The notes beneath the pieces are model-generated. The model ran no database searches, was not told the origin of the DNA, and saw only the letters and a list, made by a program, of their open reading frames with translations. This document shows positions 5,845-7,728 of a stretch of DNA of 7,728 nt, in pieces. The stretch is taken from assembly GCA_040005915.1 (NCBI GenBank), contig JBDTYA010000254.1, positions 1 to 7,728 on the forward strand, in the 5' to 3' direction. How positions within the stretch are numbered: position 1 is the stretch's first letter; each line of letters starts with the position of its first letter. A program made the position numbers and the translations under genes. The stretch comes from JAENVT01 sp040005915. Its GTDB lineage: Bacteria; Actinomycetota; Acidimicrobiia; Acidimicrobiales; Ilumatobacteraceae.

Positions 5845-6306
5845 TCACACGTCGGGCGGGGGCCAGGCGCCGGCGCTGACGATCTCGCCTCTGGCGTCGC
5901 GATCGAGAAGCCACACGCTGGCCTTTCGCCACTCCGGTTCCGATGTGAACTCGCAGCCGCGCCGTTCGAGCGCGGCGATGGTTTCGGGGATCACGTCGCC
6001 GTGGCTGCAGACTGCCGAGCCATCGGGCAGGTCGGCCAACAACTCCAGCACTCCGACGAATCTGTGCCCCTCGGCCAATCGTTCGTCGGATTCGACAGCG
6101 CCATCGATCGCTTGGGCGGTCGGCTGCAGTGTCTCGATGCAACGAAGGTATGGACTGCTGATCAACGTCGTCACGCCCGCAGCGGTCAGGCGCTCCGCCA
6201 ACGCAGTCGCCTGGCGACGCCCAGCGGGGCTCAACGGCCGCAAGCGATCGTTGCCCTCGAAGCCGCGTCGGCTGCCGGCCTTGGCATGGCGGACGAGATA
6301 CAACAT
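5845..6306 (-). CDS. Histidine phosphatase family protein (SixA-like)
   Basis: A 153-residue, single-domain cytosolic protein of the histidine phosphatase (phosphoglycerate mutase-like) superfamily. These enzymes remove phosphate through a phosphohistidine intermediate. The catalytic parts are all visible: the N-terminal Leu-Val-Arg6-His7-Ala motif (RHA instead of RHG, as in SixA-type members), Arg55 in ISSPYLRCIET, the acidic Glu79 in ERLAEGH, and the second histidine in CSHGD (His102). The short length and RHAKAG start resemble SixA, which acts on phosphohistidine in signalling proteins, but similar actinobacterial proteins act on small phosphorylated molecules, so the substrate is open. 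The ATG at 6306 overlaps the stop of the DUF4328 gene by one base (TGATG), so the two are probably co-translated. Longer in-frame extensions upstream are shadow translation of the DUF4328 gene. Confidence 0.9.
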   Translation of the reverse strand: MLYLVRHAKAGSRRGFEGNDRLRPLSPAGRRQATALAERLTAAGVTTLISSPYLRCIETLQPTAQAIDGAVESDERLAEGHRFVGVLELLADLPDGSAVCSHGDVIPETIAALERRGCEFTSEPEWRKASVWLLDRDARGEIVSAGAWPPPDV

Positions 6307-7082
6307 CAGATCTCGCGGGTTGCCTTCATGTGTCGAGCCGACAACTGACGAATCAGGGCGACGAAGATCAGCGCTGTGATGACACTGAGCAAGCCGGCTA
6401 CGACGACGAACCCGAACTGGCTGTCGAGTTGCTTGGCGATGCTGGTGTCGGAACCGCGATTGATGCGCGTCACGGCACTGGCGGCACCGAGGCCGAACGA
6501 CACGGCAACCGTCAGCAATGTCGCGACGAACCAGATGTGCACGATCGAGCCGATCGCTCGCTGCTTCCAAGAAGGATCGCCGGACGGTGAATCCGGGTCG
6601 CTGCCCCTCCACAACTCGCGCCACATGAAGTACGGCAGGATCCCCAGGGTGCAGCCGCCGAGGATGTTGACCGCGATCGTGCCCCCCGGAGAGAACGTGC
6701 GACCTTGACGACCCAGCACCTGCAGGTTCTTGGCGATCCGGAACGTCCAGATGATCTGCACGACGATGGCGGCGAGGCCGACCAGACCGGTGACGGCGCT
6801 GATTGCCAGATATGGGCCGAGCTTGTCGGCGAATTGCTTGATCGTGATGGCGCCGTTGCGATAGTCGACGGCCTTGTCGCGCAGGGTGAGTTGCACGACG
6901 AGGCTGATGACACTGGCCCCGACGGCGACCAGGCTCAACGTGACGAGCGCCTTGGTGAGGCTGCCGATCCGTTGGAAGTGGCCGGCGTAGTCGCCCGGGC
7001 CGCCATAGGCGACGTAGCCGGGTGGCGGGCCCATGGGTGGCGGCGGCGGGGGTGGTGGCGGCGGAGGAGGGTTGCTGCTCAT
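6306..7082 (-). CDS. DUF4328 domain multi-pass membrane protein with polyproline N-terminus
   Basis: A 258-residue protein if started at 7082 (MSSN), or 260 from the in-frame ATG at 7088. I favour 7082 because a TACGCT -10-like box ends 7 bases before it and no ribosome-binding site precedes either ATG. Residues 5-16 are twelve consecutive prolines, followed by MGPPPGYVAYGGPGDY. Five hydrophobic segments follow at about 44-65, 90-112, 134-153, 178-201 and 224-244. The central part (FRIAKNLQVLGRQGRTFSPG, then NILGGCTLGILPYFMWRELW) is the characteristic core of DUF4328, a family of unknown function frequent in actinobacteria. In the family this core usually reads Asn-x-x-x-Leu-Gly plus Ser-Pro-Gly, then Pro-Tyr-x-x-x-Arg-Glu-Leu-Trp. 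It is the first gene of a two-gene unit with the histidine phosphatase and is divergent from the sulfite oxidase-like gene. Confidence 0.88.
   Translation of the reverse strand: MSSNPPPPPPPPPPPPMGPPPGYVAYGGPGDYAGHFQRIGSLTKALVTLSLVAVGASVISLVVQLTLRDKAVDYRNGAITIKQFADKLGPYLAISAVTGLVGLAAIVVQIIWTFRIAKNLQVLGRQGRTFSPGGTIAVNILGGCTLGILPYFMWRELWRGSDPDSPSGDPSWKQRAIGSIVHIWFVATLLTVAVSFGLGAASAVTRINRGSDTSIAKQLDSQFGFVVVAGLLSVITALIFVALIRQLSARHMKATREI
7035..7070 (-). repeat. Imperfect CCN trinucleotide tract coding twelve prolines
   Basis: Twelve CCN codons in a row, reading as NGG triplets on the + strand (GGG TGG CGG CGG and so on). The tract is G-rich on the template strand of the DUF4328 gene and starts five codons after the start. 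The third-base mix (C, A, G and T) shows it is not a pure microsatellite, so slippage would be limited. Confidence 0.85.
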
Positions 7083-7089
7083 CGGCATC

Positions 7090-7095
7090 AGCGTA
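7090..7095 (-). promoter_or_regulatory. Possible -10 element of a leaderless promoter for the DUF4328 gene
   Basis: On the minus strand TACGCT fits TAnnnT and ends 7 bases before the ATG at 7082. This would place transcription start at or next to that ATG. No Shine-Dalgarno sequence is seen and no clear -35 box is found at 16-18 bases upstream. Confidence 0.35.
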
Positions 7096-7153
7096 GGCGA
7101 GCATGGCCGGGGTCCTGGTGTAACGCCGCCGCCGCTGGGCAGACTAGAGGTGC

Positions 7154-7728
7154 ATGGGCTTCTTCGATCGCAATCGCAAGGCGCTGCTCGAGAGGGGCTA
7201 CAACCCCGATCGGCTGCCGCCCGGGCAATACCTCACCGACCGATTTCCGGTCCTACACGTCGGGGATGTGCCCAAGTACGCGCCGGGGGAGTGGAACTTG
7301 GCGATCAGCGGGATGGTCGACTCGCCGTTCTCCATCGGTCTCGACGAGCTGAAGACGATGCCGTCGGCGACCTTGACATTCGACATCCACTGCGTCACGA
7401 AGTGGAGCAAGTTCGACACGACGTGGACCGGTGTACGCGTGCGCGATCTGTTCGCCCGTGCTGCGGTTCAGCCGGGTGCGACCCACGTACTGGAGCACGC
7501 CGAGTACGGCTACACCACCAACGTTCCGCTTGCCGATGTCACCACCGACGAGGCCATCGTGGCCTTTGCCTATGAGGGTCAGGACATCCCACCTGAGCAC
7601 GGTGGCCCGGTGCGGATCGTCGTGCCGCACCTCTACTTCTGGAAGAGCGCCAAATGGGTTCGTGCCCTCGAGTTGCGCGACAACGACGAGCCCGGTTTCT
7701 GGGAGCGCAACGGGTACCACAACTACGG
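7154..7728 (+). CDS. Sulfite oxidase-like molybdopterin-dependent oxidoreductase (partial, 3' end missing)
   Basis: The frame is open from the ATG at 7154 to the window edge, giving 191 residues. It belongs to the sulfite oxidase/MsrP (YedY) fold (Oxidored_molyb domain). Cys80 in TFDIHCVTKWSKFDT is the expected molybdenum ligand. HAEYGYTTNVPLADV (about 117-131) and HGGPVRIVVPHLYFWKSAKW (about 149-168) are typical downstream motifs binding the cofactor and shaping the active site. The N-terminus MGFFDRNRKALLERGYNPDR followed by PPGQYLTDRFPVLHVGDVP matches the actinobacterial sulfite oxidase-like group. There is no twin-arginine signal peptide, so the enzyme is probably cytosolic, unlike periplasmic MsrP. 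The terminal GFWERNGYHNY suggests that only about 10-20 residues are missing. AGAGG at 7146-7150 is a ribosome-binding-like site but only 3 bases from the ATG. The physiological substrate of this group is not known to me. Confidence 0.9.
   Translation, partial: MGFFDRNRKALLERGYNPDRLPPGQYLTDRFPVLHVGDVPKYAPGEWNLAISGMVDSPFSIGLDELKTMPSATLTFDIHCVTKWSKFDTTWTGVRVRDLFARAAVQPGATHVLEHAEYGYTTNVPLADVTTDEAIVAFAYEGQDIPPEHGGPVRIVVPHLYFWKSAKWVRALELRDNDEPGFWERNGYHNY

Noticed and set aside
5845..7104. A single 419-codon minus-strand open frame covering the phosphatase and the upstream region
   Set aside because: The upstream part is low-complexity, Arg/His/Gln-rich shadow translation of the DUF4328 gene. The real phosphatase begins at its RHA motif start at 6306.
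1..7728. tRNA, CRISPR, insertion sequence or phage signals
   Set aside because: No array-like repeats, transposase motifs, terminal inverted repeats or tRNA-like cloverleaf were seen; coding genes fill nearly the whole window.

Overview
The window is high-GC, tightly packed bacterial DNA with no RNA genes, insertion sequences or CRISPR arrays. DUF4190 and DUF4328 membrane proteins, GTG starts, likely leaderless promoters and a sulfite oxidase-like oxidoreductase with a typical actinobacterial N-terminus all point to an actinobacterium. An Acidimicrobiia (Ilumatobacter-like) lineage is my best guess. This placement is inferred from sequence style and was not tested by a search.

Positions 1-4411 (+ strand) hold the distal part of a System I cytochrome c maturation operon: the 3' end of a probable ccmC, then ccmD, ccmE, ccmF, ccmG (dsbE-like), ccmH and a ccmI-like TPR gene. 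Every junction is an overlap (1 to 22 nt), so the genes are probably translated as one coupled unit. Upstream ccmA and ccmB presumably lie outside the window. The encoded machine moves heme to CcmE on the outer face of the membrane. It then reduces the CXXCH cysteines of apocytochromes (CcmG, CcmH) and ligates heme through CcmF, with CcmI as apocytochrome holder. The catalytic residues are intact, but several flanking residues and extra cysteines are unusual.

Positions 4457-5811 (+) hold a proline-rich DUF4190 membrane protein and an unrecognised soluble TPR-like protein. Positions 5845-7082 (-) hold a two-gene unit: a DUF4328 membrane protein with twelve consecutive prolines, and a SixA-like histidine phosphatase whose start overlaps the DUF4328 stop by one base. 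The + and - units converge at about 5811-5845 over a small hairpin-forming spacer.

From 7154 to the window end (+) runs a sulfite oxidase-like molybdopterin oxidoreductase, divergent from the DUF4328 gene and cut by the window edge. I see no clearly new multi-gene system. The points worth following are System I in a probable actinobacterium, cysteine and motif deviations in CcmE, CcmF, CcmG and CcmH, and the polyproline membrane proteins.
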